A stretch of DNA of 64,000 nt from Amycolatopsis sp. (GCF_025464955.1 NZ_JAODNM010000107.1:1-64000); one strand, 5' to 3'; positions 51,647 through 61,635 are shown, counted from the first letter of the stretch. Numbers and translations are program-made. Notes: generated by a model from the sequence alone, not told the origin.

Positions 51647-51970
51647 CTAGACCGCGCGCTTTTTCAGCTTTCGCCGTTCCCGCTCGGACAGTCCGCCCCA
51701 GATGCCGAAGCGCTCATCGTGCGCCAGCGCATACTCGAGACAGTCGTCCTTGACGTCACAGCCAAGGCAGATTCGCTTGGCTTCGCGGGTGGAGCCGCCC
51801 TTCTCAGGGAAGAACGCCTCCGGATCCGTTTGCGCGCACAGCGCGCGCTCCTGCCATTCCTGCTCTTCGGTGGCATCGAAGAGATCAGTGAGATCGACCG
51901 GCTCCTGCTCCGGAGTCTCTCCCCAACCCACTACGTGCACCCATTCCTTTCCATCGGCGTCCAACCGCAT
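51647..51970 (-). CDS. whiB2: WhiB2/WhmD iron-sulfur regulator
   Basis: The 107-residue protein has the WhiB cysteines Cys45, Cys68, Cys71 and Cys77, the GIWGG turn at 89-93 and the basic tail RERRKLKKRAV. The acidic N-terminus (EEQEWQERALC) and position match mycobacterial WhiB2/WhmD, needed for septation and division, and Streptomyces WhiB in sporulation. ATG 51970 has GAGGAGG six bases upstream; a frame eight codons longer is less likely. Upstream DNA holds a TACAC-CC-GTGTA repeat. Confidence 0.95.
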   Translation of the reverse strand: MRLDADGKEWVHVVGWGETPEQEPVDLTDLFDATEEQEWQERALCAQTDPEAFFPEKGGSTREAKRICLGCDVKDDCLEYALAHDERFGIWGGLSERERRKLKKRAV

Positions 51971-52064
51971 GTCCGCCTCCTCGCTTCCACGCACTCCCCC
52001 AGGCTGGCGGTGTTGAACTGTCGCTCGCGACTCCCCTTGCAGCTACGAATGACATTGATGTGAT

Positions 52065-52076
52065 TACACCCGTGTA
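52065..52076. promoter_or_regulatory. TACAC-CC-GTGTA inverted repeat upstream of whiB2
   Basis: A five-base inverted repeat in the 293-base divergent space between whiB2 and the M50 protease gene, about 95 bases from the whiB2 start. It may be an operator, but no cognate regulator is implied. Confidence 0.35.
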
Positions 52077-52263
52077 GTGCGGTCAGGTCAAGCCGAGTAC
52101 CAAGTTTGGGGGATACTTGAGACCCTCCGCGCAAGCGGACACGCCGGGAACTTCACAGCAGTTAAACCGTATCCGGGGGGTAAACCGGGGTGACACTGCC
52201 CGAACGGGCACCCGGGTTCGCCCCATCACCCCCCACGAACGGGCGATACGGAACACTGGAGAC

Positions 52264-53064
52264 GTGCAGAGATCAGCAGTACGCCCGAGCCCCGTGTTCC
52301 TCGGCATCCTCGCGGTAGCGATCGTGGGCGGCGTCCTCACCGCGCTGTCGGACGCGTTCGTCATCGTCGACGGCACGGTGTTCCGAACCGGCGCCGCCGA
52401 CACTGTGTTCGTCATCGGCCTGTTCCTGCTCGTGGTCGGCGGCTGGGTAACGACCCTGTCGCTGCATGAGTTCGGTCACGCGTTCGTGGCGTTCCGGGGC
52501 GGGGACTACAGCGTCCAGCACAAGGGCTACCTCAACCTGGACGTGCGCAAGTACACCGACCCGGTGCTCTCGATCGTGTTGCCGCTGGTGTTCCTTGCCA
52601 TCGGCGGAATCCCGCTGCCCGGCGGCGCGGTCTGGATCAACCGCGGCGCCCTGCGCTCGCGCGCGACCTCGACTTGGGTCTCCCTGGCCGGTCCGCTGAG
52701 CAACCTGGGTGTCGGCGTGGTCCTCGCGCTCGTGCTCGAGTTGGTGCCAGGAATCCCGGTCGGGCTCGTGATCGGCTTGTCCTACCTCGCGATCCTGCAA
52801 ATGGTGACTTTCATCCTCAACATCCTCCCGGTGCCGGGACTCGACGGCTACGGCGCGATCGAGCCGTACCTCTCCCCGGACGCGCGGGCGTTCGGCGCGA
52901 AGGCCCGTCCATGGGCACCGCTGATCCTGTTCGCCGCGCTTTTTGCGTTGCCCGGGGCCAGCAATCTCCTGTGGGAGGGCGCCGGAAACCTCTTCACAGC
53001 GCTCGGCGGCAACACCGACGCCGCGTTCGCCGGCCAGTCGCTGTTCCAGTTCTGGCGCCACTGA
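52264..53064 (+). CDS. Site-2-type membrane metalloprotease (peptidase M50)
   Basis: The 266-residue protein has several membrane helices, the zinc motif HEFGH at 68-72 within a helix, and the second ligand motif NILPVPGLDGYGAIEP, equivalent to the N/LDG motif of S2P proteases. Such proteases cut membrane-bound anti-sigma factors or other transmembrane substrates. GTG 52264 starts the first helix directly; no Shine-Dalgarno, so the mRNA may be leaderless. The region upstream contains repeated CGAACGGGC. Confidence 0.9.
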   Translation: MQRSAVRPSPVFLGILAVAIVGGVLTALSDAFVIVDGTVFRTGAADTVFVIGLFLLVVGGWVTTLSLHEFGHAFVAFRGGDYSVQHKGYLNLDVRKYTDPVLSIVLPLVFLAIGGIPLPGGAVWINRGALRSRATSTWVSLAGPLSNLGVGVVLALVLELVPGIPVGLVIGLSYLAILQMVTFILNILPVPGLDGYGAIEPYLSPDARAFGAKARPWAPLILFAALFALPGASNLLWEGAGNLFTALGGNTDAAFAGQSLFQFWRH

Positions 53065-53123
53065 GACTTCGGCCGGCGCCACTGACGCGCGTTGAACACC
53101 GTTCCACCGCAAGCGATCGAGGG

Positions 53124-53942
53124 TCAGCGGCCGGCCGGAGACGCGGTCCACTTCCGGGCCCGTTTGGCCACTTTTTTCAGCCCGGACCGCTCGCCGAAGT
53201 AGTCGCCTGCCATGCCGACCACCGGCAGCATGCCCAGGATCCGGTGGTAAAACCGGCCGCGCGGGCGCTTTTCCAACTCCTCGACGATCCCGAGGAGCGA
53301 CCTGCCGAGCCGCCACAACGTGCCCACTGACGCCTTGAGCGTGATCTTGCCGTGCTTCTTCTCCGACTCGGCGAGTTCCTCGGTGAGTCGTGCCGTCTCG
53401 GCGTTCTCAGCGTCCTCCCCCGTGTCCTCCCCAGTGTCCTTCTCGGACAGTTCGTGCGCACCGGCAGCGACAGCCGGGTCGATGTCCCGATCGAACAGCA
53501 CCCAGGCGATGAGCCGCACCCGGTCGGTCACCTCGACCACGCCGCGCTCGCCGGCGATCGCGCACAGGAGCAGCCCCTGCGAAGCCGCGCCGAGCGTGTC
53601 CTGCACCGGCAGCCTGTCCGCGAGCGCGCCGCCGAGACCGGGAATGGACGTCAGCAACGCGGTGAAGCGGCCCACGCGGTTCACCCACCAGTCGGTCCGC
53701 TGTTCGACGTCCATCGCGGCCCAGGCGGCCGTCCCCGGCACCTTGACCGACGTGAGCCCGTTCAGCAGCTTCTCTCGCAGGCCTGTTTCGACGGCAGCGA
53801 GCTCGTCGTCGGAACCGGTCGCGGCGCGGGCGCGAAGGCCGAACGGGTCCGACTCGCGCAGGGCGTCCAGCATCGGCCCGCAGCCGCGCACGAACGGCCG
53901 GAGCACGGCGACGACCTGACGGTCGGAGATGGCGTCAGCCAC
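53124..53942 (-). CDS. Conserved protein of unknown function next to mshB
   Basis: The 272-residue protein starts VADAISDRQVVAVLRPFVRG and is mostly helical. Landmarks are WWVNRVGRFTALLTSIPGLGGALADRLPVQDTLGAASQGLLLCAIAGE, an acidic region (GEDTGEDAENAETARLTEEL) and a basic C-terminus (SGLKKVAKRARKWT). The first stretch is amphipathic or membrane-associated, similar to EcsC-like proteins. I cannot assign a function. Its GTG start overlaps the upstream membrane-protein stop by eight bases, so it is in the mshB operon. Confidence 0.65.
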   Translation of the reverse strand: MADAISDRQVVAVLRPFVRGCGPMLDALRESDPFGLRARAATGSDDELAAVETGLREKLLNGLTSVKVPGTAAWAAMDVEQRTDWWVNRVGRFTALLTSIPGLGGALADRLPVQDTLGAASQGLLLCAIAGERGVVEVTDRVRLIAWVLFDRDIDPAVAAGAHELSEKDTGEDTGEDAENAETARLTEELAESEKKHGKITLKASVGTLWRLGRSLLGIVEELEKRPRGRFYHRILGMLPVVGMAGDYFGERSGLKKVAKRARKWTASPAGR

Positions 53943-54369
53943 GTGGCTGTCCCCCTGCGGTGGGCTGCTTGGCGGCGGCTTGCTTCGTGGCAGCGCCAAT
54001 GCTGCCGCCGAGCATCATCGCCCCGGGGAGGGCTCCCCCGCCGAGCAGCAGCAGGGTCCGCCAGTCCTGGATGAGCACGACGTCCCCGCCGGGGCCGGCC
54101 ACCCCGACCACCAGCAGCACGACGACCCAGACCAGCAGCGGTATCCAGGACAGGCCCGGCCGGACGAGCTTCGCCGTCGTGGTCACCAGCAGCGGCGTGG
54201 TGACGACCGCGACCAGGATCGTCACCGGGAACGGGAAGTCGCCGCCGAACTCGGGCAAGGCCGTGCCATCGAACCGTAGCGGCAGGAAGAACTGCTCCAG
54301 CAGTGCGAGGACGACGGCGTCGAGTACCAGCAGGCCGAACAGCCACCGCTGGGAAGGTCGTAACGGCAT
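53935..54369 (-). CDS. Small membrane protein in the mshB operon (Rv1171-like)
   Basis: The 144-residue protein has four likely helices: WLFGLLVLDAVVLALLEQFF, FPVTILVAVVTTPLLVTTT, LSWIPLLVWVVVLLVVGVAG and LLLLGGGALPGAMMLGGSIG. A short Ala/Gln-rich tail follows. It begins where mshB ends: TAATG shares one base (54369), giving coupled translation. A homologous small membrane protein follows mshB in mycobacteria. Function unknown. Confidence 0.75.
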   Translation of the reverse strand: MPLRPSQRWLFGLLVLDAVVLALLEQFFLPLRFDGTALPEFGGDFPFPVTILVAVVTTPLLVTTTAKLVRPGLSWIPLLVWVVVLLVVGVAGPGGDVVLIQDWRTLLLLGGGALPGAMMLGGSIGAATKQAAAKQPTAGGQPRG

Positions 54370-55190
54370 TAGAGCCCTCCGAACAGGTCCGTGCCGGCGC
54401 CGTCTGGTTCGCCGTGCGCCAGCACGAAGTACTCGTACGGCGGAATCGGCTGGGCGATGTCGTTGGACAGCGTGAAGCAGTCGTCGGCGGGCACGTTCAC
54501 CTGGGTCCGATGTGCCCGCAGCGCCGTCCGCTTGGCCGCGAGGTAGGCGCTGACGTCGACTCGCGTGGTGATGCGGTCGTCGGGGGTGACCGGCAGCTCG
54601 CCCTCGTCGGCGACCCGGAAGCCGAAATCGGGCCGCTCCCGCAGCGCGGCAAGGCCCTGCGAAGTCGCCCTCTCCGAACTCACGACGTGAAACACGCGCG
54701 CGACGGACTCCGCCGCGGGCGCCGCCGCCATGGTGATCTCGTGGGCGCGAATGTGGTCCGGATGGCCGTATCCCCCGAACGCGTCATAGGTAATGACCAC
54801 TTGGGGCCGGACTTCGTCGAGGATCGCGGTCAGCTGGGCGGTCTGGCCGGCCACCGTGCCGCCAGCGAATGCACGTGCATGTGCAGCCGCCGCCGTCCCG
54901 GCCATGCCCGAATCCCGCCAGCGGCCGGCTCCGCCGAGATAACGATGTGCACCGAGCCCGAGCGCGGCGCAGGCCAGCGAAAGCTCGCCGAAGCGGTAGC
55001 CGCCGAGCTGGTCGGCAGCCCACGAACCCAGCTGCTCGAGACCGGGCGGAATGATCTCCCCCTCTTCGCCGAGTGTGCAGGTCACCAGGGTGACTTCGAC
55101 CCCCTCGGCGGCGTAGCGGGCGATGGTGCCGCCGGTCGTGATGCTCTCGTCGTCAGGATGGGCGTGGACGAGCAATAACCTTTGGATCAC
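54369..55190 (-). CDS. mshB: Mycothiol biosynthesis deacetylase MshB
   Basis: The 273-residue zinc-dependent enzyme deacetylates GlcNAc-Ins to GlcN-Ins, the second committed step of mycothiol synthesis. It has the LmbE-family AHPDDES motif (His11, Asp13, Asp14, Glu15 region), ITTGGTIARYAAEGVEVTLVTCTLGEEGE, and the second zinc motif YDAFGGYGHPDHIRAHE. The C-terminal IPPYEYFVLAHGE also matches MshB. Mycothiol is the thiol buffer whose loss activates the SigR-RsrA pair also encoded in this window. Confidence 0.96.
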   Translation of the reverse strand: MIQRLLLVHAHPDDESITTGGTIARYAAEGVEVTLVTCTLGEEGEIIPPGLEQLGSWAADQLGGYRFGELSLACAALGLGAHRYLGGAGRWRDSGMAGTAAAAHARAFAGGTVAGQTAQLTAILDEVRPQVVITYDAFGGYGHPDHIRAHEITMAAAPAAESVARVFHVVSSERATSQGLAALRERPDFGFRVADEGELPVTPDDRITTRVDVSAYLAAKRTALRAHRTQVNVPADDCFTLSNDIAQPIPPYEYFVLAHGEPDGAGTDLFGGL

Positions 55191-55571
55191 GGGATCAGGT
55201 TAATTCCCACCTTGCGGCGCGATTGTCACGGCTCCATGACTAGTCCTTTCGTGGGGTCCGCAAAGGGGAATGAGTCGGTTAGTCTCCCCCGAGCCAGGCA
55301 TCGCGCCGGAGCAGGGGATACCCAACTGGGCGTACTCGTGCACCGTGTCTTAGTGACTACTTTCTGTTGCTAAGTCACAGGGCATCCATCACCCGGGAGG
55401 GTGGTAACACGAGGTCACCGTTCCATCACGATCTCACTCAGAGTGTCCAGCGCCACAGTTCCCCTGCCTACGTTGTGTGACTACGGTGAGCAAACTCGAT
55501 CACATCGACAGTTCGCAATCGCAGGATGAGGCCGCCTCGAAACCCACGAAGGCGTCGAGCAAGGAGAGTTG
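55191..55571. other. Long regulatory region upstream of the ABC transporter
   Basis: This 381-base space is divergent between mshB and the transporter operon. It contains the inverted repeat GTGACT/AGTCAC (about 55352-55377) and a 31-codon open frame (55477-55572) that runs into the binding-protein start. A G-rich stretch around 55300-55340 (CGCCGGAGCAGGGGATACC) looks structured but does not match a riboswitch well. The length suggests a regulated leader. Confidence 0.45.
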
Positions 55572-55572
55572 A
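55477..55572 (+). CDS. Possible 31-residue upstream peptide coupled to the binding-protein gene
   Basis: GTG at 55477 opens a frame that starts VTTVSKLDHIDSSQSQDEAA and ends KASSKES. It stops at TGA whose last base is the first base of the binding-protein ATG (TGATG, 55570-55574). That arrangement allows re-initiation of translation. The start lacks a ribosome site, and codon use is not strongly informative over so short a length. It could be real or an accident of an open leader. Confidence 0.3.
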   Translation: MTTVSKLDHIDSSQSQDEAASKPTKASSKES

Positions 55573-57320
55573 TGTTAAGGACGACAAAGAGGCGTGCCGC
55601 CAAAGTGGGCACGTTTGTCGCGGTGGCCGCACTGGCACTGGCGGCTTGTAGCGGTGGCAGTGCCGGCAGCTCGGTGCAGACCGGACAGGCATTCGCGGAC
55701 TGCGACAAGAGCCCGAACACCTGCAACTCGGCCACGGCCGACCAGATCCAGGCCGGTGGCGACGTCACGTACGCCATCGAGAAGAACATCCCCAACTGGA
55801 ACGTCATCTCCGCCGACGGGAACGTGTTCGAGACCGGGATGGTCACCAAGGGCATCCTGCCGTACACCTTCTACACCCAGCCGGACTTCAATCCTGCCCT
55901 GAACAAGGACTTCGTCGAGTCGGCCGACGTCACCAGCACCAGCCCGCAGACGATCGTCTACAAGATCAACCCGAAGGCCTCCTGGTCCGACGGCACCCCG
56001 CTCAGCGCGGACGACTTCATCTACAACTGGAAGACCCAGGACAACAAGGACTGCCCGGCCTGCGCAGTGGCCGGCACCGCGGGCTACGACCAGATCAAGT
56101 CCGTCGTCGGCTCCGACGGCGGCAAGACGGTCACGGTCGTGTTCGACAAGGCCTTCACCGACTGGAAGCAGCTGTGGAGCTCGAACGGGGCCATGTACCC
56201 CGCCCACCTTGCCGCCCAGCACGGTGACATCAACACGCCGGCAGGCCTCGCCTCGTCGTTCGACTGGTTCGGCAAGACGGTCCCCACCTGGTCCGGTGGT
56301 CCGTGGAAGATCGACAACTTCGTCGACAAGCAGTCCGTGACCGAGGTCCCGAACCCCACTTACTGGGGCACCAAGCCGAACCTGGGCCGCGTCATCTTCC
56401 GCGTCATCACCGACGCGACGCAGGAGCCGACCGCGCTGCAGAACAACGAAGTCCAGGTCATCTACCCGCAGCCGCAGGTCGACCTGGTCAACCAGGTCAA
56501 GAACCTGCCGAACGTGTCGTCCTACATCGGCACCGGCCTGACCTGGGAGCACTTCGACTTCAACCTGAAGAGCCCGGCACTGGGCGACAAGGCGCTGCGC
56601 TCGGCCCTGTTCACCGCGGTCGACCGCAAGGCCATGATCGCCAAGACCGTCGGCCAGTTCACCGACAAGATCACGCCGCTGAACAACCACAACTTCGTGC
56701 CTCAGCAGTCCGGCTACAAGGACGTGGTTTCCGCGACCGGCCAGGGCAGTGGCGACCTCGCCAAGGCCAAGGCCGACCTGACCGCGGCCGGCTACACCGG
56801 CATCGGCACGAAGCTGGTCGACAAGTCCGGCAAGGCGGTCCCGTCGCTGCGTATCCGCTACACCACGGGCAACGCTATCCGGCAGAGCGAGTGTGAGCTC
56901 TTCCAGCAGACGGCCAAAGCGCTCGGTGTCACGGTCACCATCACCCCGACCGACGACCTCGGCAACACCACGACCACCGGCGACTACGACGTCATCGTGT
57001 TCGCCTGGGTCGCCTCGCCGTACCCGTTCGCCGGTGCCGCTCCGCTCTGGGGCACCGGTCAGGGCAGCAACTACGGCAAGTACAGCAACCCCGAGGTCGA
57101 CAAGCTGATCGCCCAGGCAGCCTCGGAGCCCGACCAGGCCAAGGCCGCTGACCTGCTCAACCAGTCGGACGCGCTGATGTCCCAGGACGCGTACGTGCTG
57201 CCGCTCTACCAGAAGCCGACATTCATCGCTTCGTCGGACAAGGTGGCCAACATCCGGAACAACTCCACCCTGGACGCTCCGGTGTACAACATGGCTCAGT
57301 GGGGGCTCCGCAAGGGCTGA
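55572..57320 (+). CDS. Dipeptide/oligopeptide ABC transporter, substrate-binding lipoprotein
   Basis: The 582-residue family 5 solute-binding protein has a lipoprotein signal (LALAACSGG, lipid Cys about 26). The mature domain contains GILPYTFYTQPDFNPALNKDFV, WSDGTPLSADDFIYNWK (family signature), GNAIRQSECELFQQTAKALGV and the closing QDAYVLPLYQKPTFIASS. It captures peptides or similar compounds outside the membrane for the following permease genes. ATG 55572 has AGGAGAG eight bases upstream. A strong hairpin after it (57350-57384) probably makes it more abundant than the membrane parts. Confidence 0.94.
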   Translation: MLRTTKRRAAKVGTFVAVAALALAACSGGSAGSSVQTGQAFADCDKSPNTCNSATADQIQAGGDVTYAIEKNIPNWNVISADGNVFETGMVTKGILPYTFYTQPDFNPALNKDFVESADVTSTSPQTIVYKINPKASWSDGTPLSADDFIYNWKTQDNKDCPACAVAGTAGYDQIKSVVGSDGGKTVTVVFDKAFTDWKQLWSSNGAMYPAHLAAQHGDINTPAGLASSFDWFGKTVPTWSGGPWKIDNFVDKQSVTEVPNPTYWGTKPNLGRVIFRVITDATQEPTALQNNEVQVIYPQPQVDLVNQVKNLPNVSSYIGTGLTWEHFDFNLKSPALGDKALRSALFTAVDRKAMIAKTVGQFTDKITPLNNHNFVPQQSGYKDVVSATGQGSGDLAKAKADLTAAGYTGIGTKLVDKSGKAVPSLRIRYTTGNAIRQSECELFQQTAKALGVTVTITPTDDLGNTTTTGDYDVIVFAWVASPYPFAGAAPLWGTGQGSNYGKYSNPEVDKLIAQAASEPDQAKAADLLNQSDALMSQDAYVLPLYQKPTFIASSDKVANIRNNSTLDAPVYNMAQWGLRKG

Positions 57321-57349
57321 CAGCTCTCCCGGTAGGTTTCACGAATTCC

Positions 57350-57384
57350 GGTGGGGAGCCCGTCTTGGCGACGGGCTCCCCACC
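57350..57384 (+). terminator. Hairpin between binding-protein and permease genes
   Basis: GGTGGGGAGCCCGTC (57350-57364), loop TTGGC, GACGGGCTCCCCACC (57370-57384): 15 perfect pairs with no T tract. Likely a partial terminator or 3'-end stabiliser inside the operon. Confidence 0.75.
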
Positions 57385-57468
57385 GCCCGTCCATGCCCCG
57401 TACGCCGCCGGTGCTGACGTCATAAGCGGCTGCGCCGGCAGAACACCGCCCAGAGCAGGAAGACCTCC

Positions 57469-58449
57469 ATGCTTGCCTTCGCACTGCGCCGGCTCTTCGT
57501 GTCGGTGCCGATCCTGATTGCTTCCACGTTCGTCGTGTTCGTGATGGTCTCGCTGTCGGCCGACCCCCTCAAAGACCTCCTGGCACGCAACCCACCACCA
57601 CCTCCGGCCACCATCGAGCTCGAGCGCGTCCGGCTGCATCTCGACCAGCCGATCCTCGAGCGCTACTGGCACTGGATCACCGGCGTCCTGCACGGGGACT
57701 TCGGTCCGTCCGTCCAGGCCAACATGAACATCGGCTCGCAGCTGGTCACCAGATTCGGCGTGACCCTGCGGCTGATCGTGCTCGCCATGCTGATCGCCCT
57801 GATCCTGGCGATCATCGTCGGCGTCATCAGCGCCGCCCGCCAGTACTCGAAGTTCGACTACACGGCGACCTTCTTCGGCTTCCTGTTCCTGTCGATGCCG
57901 GCCTTCTGGTTCGCGATCCTGCTCAAGCAGCTGGGCATCCAGATCAACACCGCCGTCGGGAACCAGATCTTCTACACGATCGGCTCCAGCTCGACGTATG
58001 TCAGCGGCGGTGCCTGGGCGACCTTCACCGACATCCTGGGCCATCTGATCCTGCCGACCATCTCGCTGGCACTGACGACCTACGCCGCCTGGAGTCGTTT
58101 CCAGCGCGCGTCGATGCTCGAAGTGCTCAACAGCGACTACGTCCGGCTGGCCAGAGCGAAGGGCCTGCCGAGGTGGACGGTGATGCGCAGGCACGCGCTG
58201 CGCAACGCGCTGATCCCGCTGACCACCGTCACCGCGCTTGACCTCGGCGCAATCCTGGGTGGCGCCGTCGTGACCGAGCGAGTCTTCCAATGGCAGGGCG
58301 CCGGTACGTTCCTGCTGGATGGCATCTCGCAAAGCGACGTGTACGCGGTCGAGGGCTGGCTCCTCGTCGCGGCCACCTTCGTAATCCTGTTCAACCTCAT
58401 AGCCGACCTGCTCTACGGCGTGCTCGACCCGAGGATCCGTTATGCCTGA
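57469..58449 (+). CDS. Peptide ABC transporter permease, DppB type
   Basis: The 326-residue inner-membrane protein has six helices and the DppB/OppB signature. The first helix is RRLFVSVPILIASTFVVFVMVSL, followed by a periplasmic loop, and the cytoplasmic EAA loop reads YVRLARAKGLPRWTVMRRHALRNALIPLTT. It forms half the channel with the next gene product. Unusual is the ARNPPPPPATIELERVRL segment, a proline run in the first loop. ATG start with GAAGACC upstream; it overlaps the next gene by eight bases. Confidence 0.94.
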   Translation: MLAFALRRLFVSVPILIASTFVVFVMVSLSADPLKDLLARNPPPPPATIELERVRLHLDQPILERYWHWITGVLHGDFGPSVQANMNIGSQLVTRFGVTLRLIVLAMLIALILAIIVGVISAARQYSKFDYTATFFGFLFLSMPAFWFAILLKQLGIQINTAVGNQIFYTIGSSSTYVSGGAWATFTDILGHLILPTISLALTTYAAWSRFQRASMLEVLNSDYVRLARAKGLPRWTVMRRHALRNALIPLTTVTALDLGAILGGAVVTERVFQWQGAGTFLLDGISQSDVYAVEGWLLVAATFVILFNLIADLLYGVLDPRIRYA

Positions 58450-59401
58450 TGACAACAAGACCGACCTGCCCACCGGTGCGGACTCCCGGCTCCAGGTGAC
58501 CGACCCCGCCGAAATCACCGAACTGCCGGCCGAGCGCGAGTTCACGGTCAAGGAACGCAGCCAGTTCCAGCTCGTCGTGCGTGGCTTCCTGCAGCACCGG
58601 CTCGCCATGGTCAGCATCGTCGTGCTGGTCATCATCGTGCTGTTCGCCTACGTCGGCGCATGGGTGTGGAAGTACAACGTCGACGACATCACCCCGGACA
58701 ACTCGCAGTCGCCGTCGCTGAACCACCCGTTCGGCACCGACTCGGTCGGCAAGGACTCGCTCGCCCAGGTCATGCGGGGAACGCAGATCTCCCTGCAGAT
58801 CTCGGTCCTCGTCGCGGTGTTCGCCACCGTCATCGGCACGGTCTGGGGTGCGGTGGCCGGGTACTACCGCGGCTGGATCGACACCGTCCTGATGCGCATC
58901 GCCGACCTGGTGCTGACGCTGCCGCTGCTCGCCGTCGCGGCCGTCCTCGGCCACAACTCCGGTGGTAGCTGGCTGCTGATCGCGCTGGTCATCGCCGGGC
59001 TGTACTGGGCGTACGTTTCCCGTGTCTCCCGAGGCGTGGTGCTTTCCTTGCGGGAGAAGGAGTTCGTCGAGGCGTCCAAGGCGCTCGGGGCGAGCGACAG
59101 CCGGATCATCTTCCGGCACCTGGTGCCCAACGCGCTCGGTTCGGTGATCGTCAACCTCACCATCCTGGTGTCGATCTCGATCCTGCTGGAGACCGCGCTG
59201 TCGTTCCTCGGTTTCGGTGTGCAGCCGCCCGACACCTCGCTCGGCCTGCTCGTCAGCAACGGCCAGACAGCGATCGACACCCGGCCGTGGCTGTTCTACT
59301 TCCCCGGTCTGTTCATCATTCTGATCGCGCTGACGATCAACTTCATCGGGGACGGACTGCGGGACGCGTTCGACCCTCAGCAGACGAAGGTGCGCGCATG
59401 A
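58442..59401 (+). CDS. Peptide ABC transporter permease, DppC type
   Basis: The 319-residue inner-membrane protein has an N-terminal cytoplasmic stretch (about 1-50), a first helix (VSIVVLVIIVLFAYVGAWV), the HPFGTDSVGKDSLAQVMRGTQISLQI motif of OppC/DppC, five further helices and the EAA loop FVEASKALGASDSRIIFRHLVPNALGSVIV. The last part reads GFGVQPPDTSLGLLVSNGQ. It overlaps the upstream gene by eight bases and the downstream ATPase by four (ATGA), so the operon is tightly coupled. Confidence 0.94.
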   Translation: MPDDNKTDLPTGADSRLQVTDPAEITELPAEREFTVKERSQFQLVVRGFLQHRLAMVSIVVLVIIVLFAYVGAWVWKYNVDDITPDNSQSPSLNHPFGTDSVGKDSLAQVMRGTQISLQISVLVAVFATVIGTVWGAVAGYYRGWIDTVLMRIADLVLTLPLLAVAAVLGHNSGGSWLLIALVIAGLYWAYVSRVSRGVVLSLREKEFVEASKALGASDSRIIFRHLVPNALGSVIVNLTILVSISILLETALSFLGFGVQPPDTSLGLLVSNGQTAIDTRPWLFYFPGLFIILIALTINFIGDGLRDAFDPQQTKVRA

Positions 59402-60482
59402 CCCCCATCGATCCCATCGGCGGAAACGGCGATCCCGTTCTCTCGGTGGACGACCTGACAGTCCAGTTCGCCACCGGCGACGGCCCGGTCAAGGCCGTGC
59501 GCGGGGTGTCCTACGACCTCCGCCGCGGTGAAGTACTCGGCATCGTGGGCGAGTCCGGCTCCGGCAAGTCGGTGACCTCGATGGCCGTGATGGGCCTGCT
59601 GCCCAAGACGGCCACGATCACCGGGTCGATCCGCTTCGGCGGCAAGGACCTGCTGAAGCTGAACGACAAGCAGATGAACGAGATCCGCGGCAAGGGCATC
59701 TCGATGGTGTTCCAGGACCCGATGACCTCGCTCAACCCGGTGTACTCGATCGGCTACCAGATCGCCGAGGCCATCACCGCCCACCACGACCTGAAGAAGG
59801 AAGTGGCGCTCAAGCAGGCCGTCGAGCTGCTCGACCTGGTCCGCATCCCGAACCCGAAACAGCGCGCGAACGAGTTCCCGCACCAGCTCTCGGGCGGTAT
59901 GCGCCAGCGCGTGGTGGTCGCGATCGCGATGGCGAACAACCCGGACGTGATCATCGCCGACGAGCCGACCACCGCGCTCGACGTCACCGTGCAGGCCCAG
60001 GTCCTCGAAGCGCTCAAAGCCGCGCAGAAGGAGACCGGCGCCGCGATGGTGCTGATCACCCACGACCTCGGCGTCATCGCCGGCCAGGCTGACCGGGTGC
60101 AGGTGATGTACGCGGGCAAGACTGTCGAGGCAGGCACCGTCGACGAGATCTTCTACACGCCGCGGATGCCGTACACCCTGGGACTGCTGGGCAGCCTGCC
60201 ACGGCTGGACATCAGGACCGAGCGGCTCACGCCGATCGCCGGGTCACCCCCGTCGACGCTGAACATGCCGCCCGGCTGCCCGTTCAGCCCGCGCTGCCCG
60301 ATGTCCACGGACATCTGCGAGCAGGAAGAACCGGTCCTGCAGCCGGGGCCGAGCGCGGCGCACCTCGCCGCGTGCCATTTCAGTGATCAGGTGGCCGGTA
60401 AGGACCCGAGCGACCTGTTCCGCCCAACCTCGGTCGACGCCGCGCTCCCAGTGGCCGACGCGAACAACGGGGAGACGAACTC

Positions 60483-60486
<4 letters not shown>
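59398..60486 (+). CDS. Peptide ABC transporter ATP-binding protein, DppD type
   Basis: The 362-residue ATPase has Walker A GESGSGKSVTSMAV, Q-loop MVFQDPMTSLNPV, signature LSGGMRQRV, Walker B VIIADEPTTALDV and the switch His in LITHDLGVIAG. The C-terminal oligopeptide-transporter extension includes a cysteine-rich PPGCPFSPRCPMSTDICEQEEP segment, which ligates an iron-sulfur cluster in characterised DppD proteins. ATG overlaps the upstream stop. It pairs with the next gene product. Confidence 0.95.
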
Positions 60487-61529
<1,043 letters not shown>

Positions 61530-61549
61530 CCCCCAGCTTCGCAAGCCCC

Positions 61550-61596
61550 CTCAAGGCCACTTTACGTGCGTTCAACGCACCTAAAGTGGCCTTGAG
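61550..61596. terminator. Palindrome after the ABC transporter operon
   Basis: CTCAAGGCCACTTTA (61550-61564) pairs perfectly with TAAAGTGGCCTTGAG (61582-61596). The inner GTGCGT-TCA-ACGCAC forms a second stem. It shares its CAAGGCCACTT arms with the GAAGGCCACCTT palindromes at 8424 and 63684. Confidence 0.8.
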
Positions 61597-61635
61597 CGCT
61601 TTCCGGCCCGGCCCCGCCCCCAACCCCAGGGCATC

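Noticed and set aside
55280..55345. Possible c-di-AMP (ydaO) riboswitch in the transporter leader (GCCGGAGCAGGGGATACC)
   Set aside because: A short local similarity is present, but the other conserved blocks of ydaO, including GTCAGCTAACC, are missing, and the downstream gene is not a typical target.
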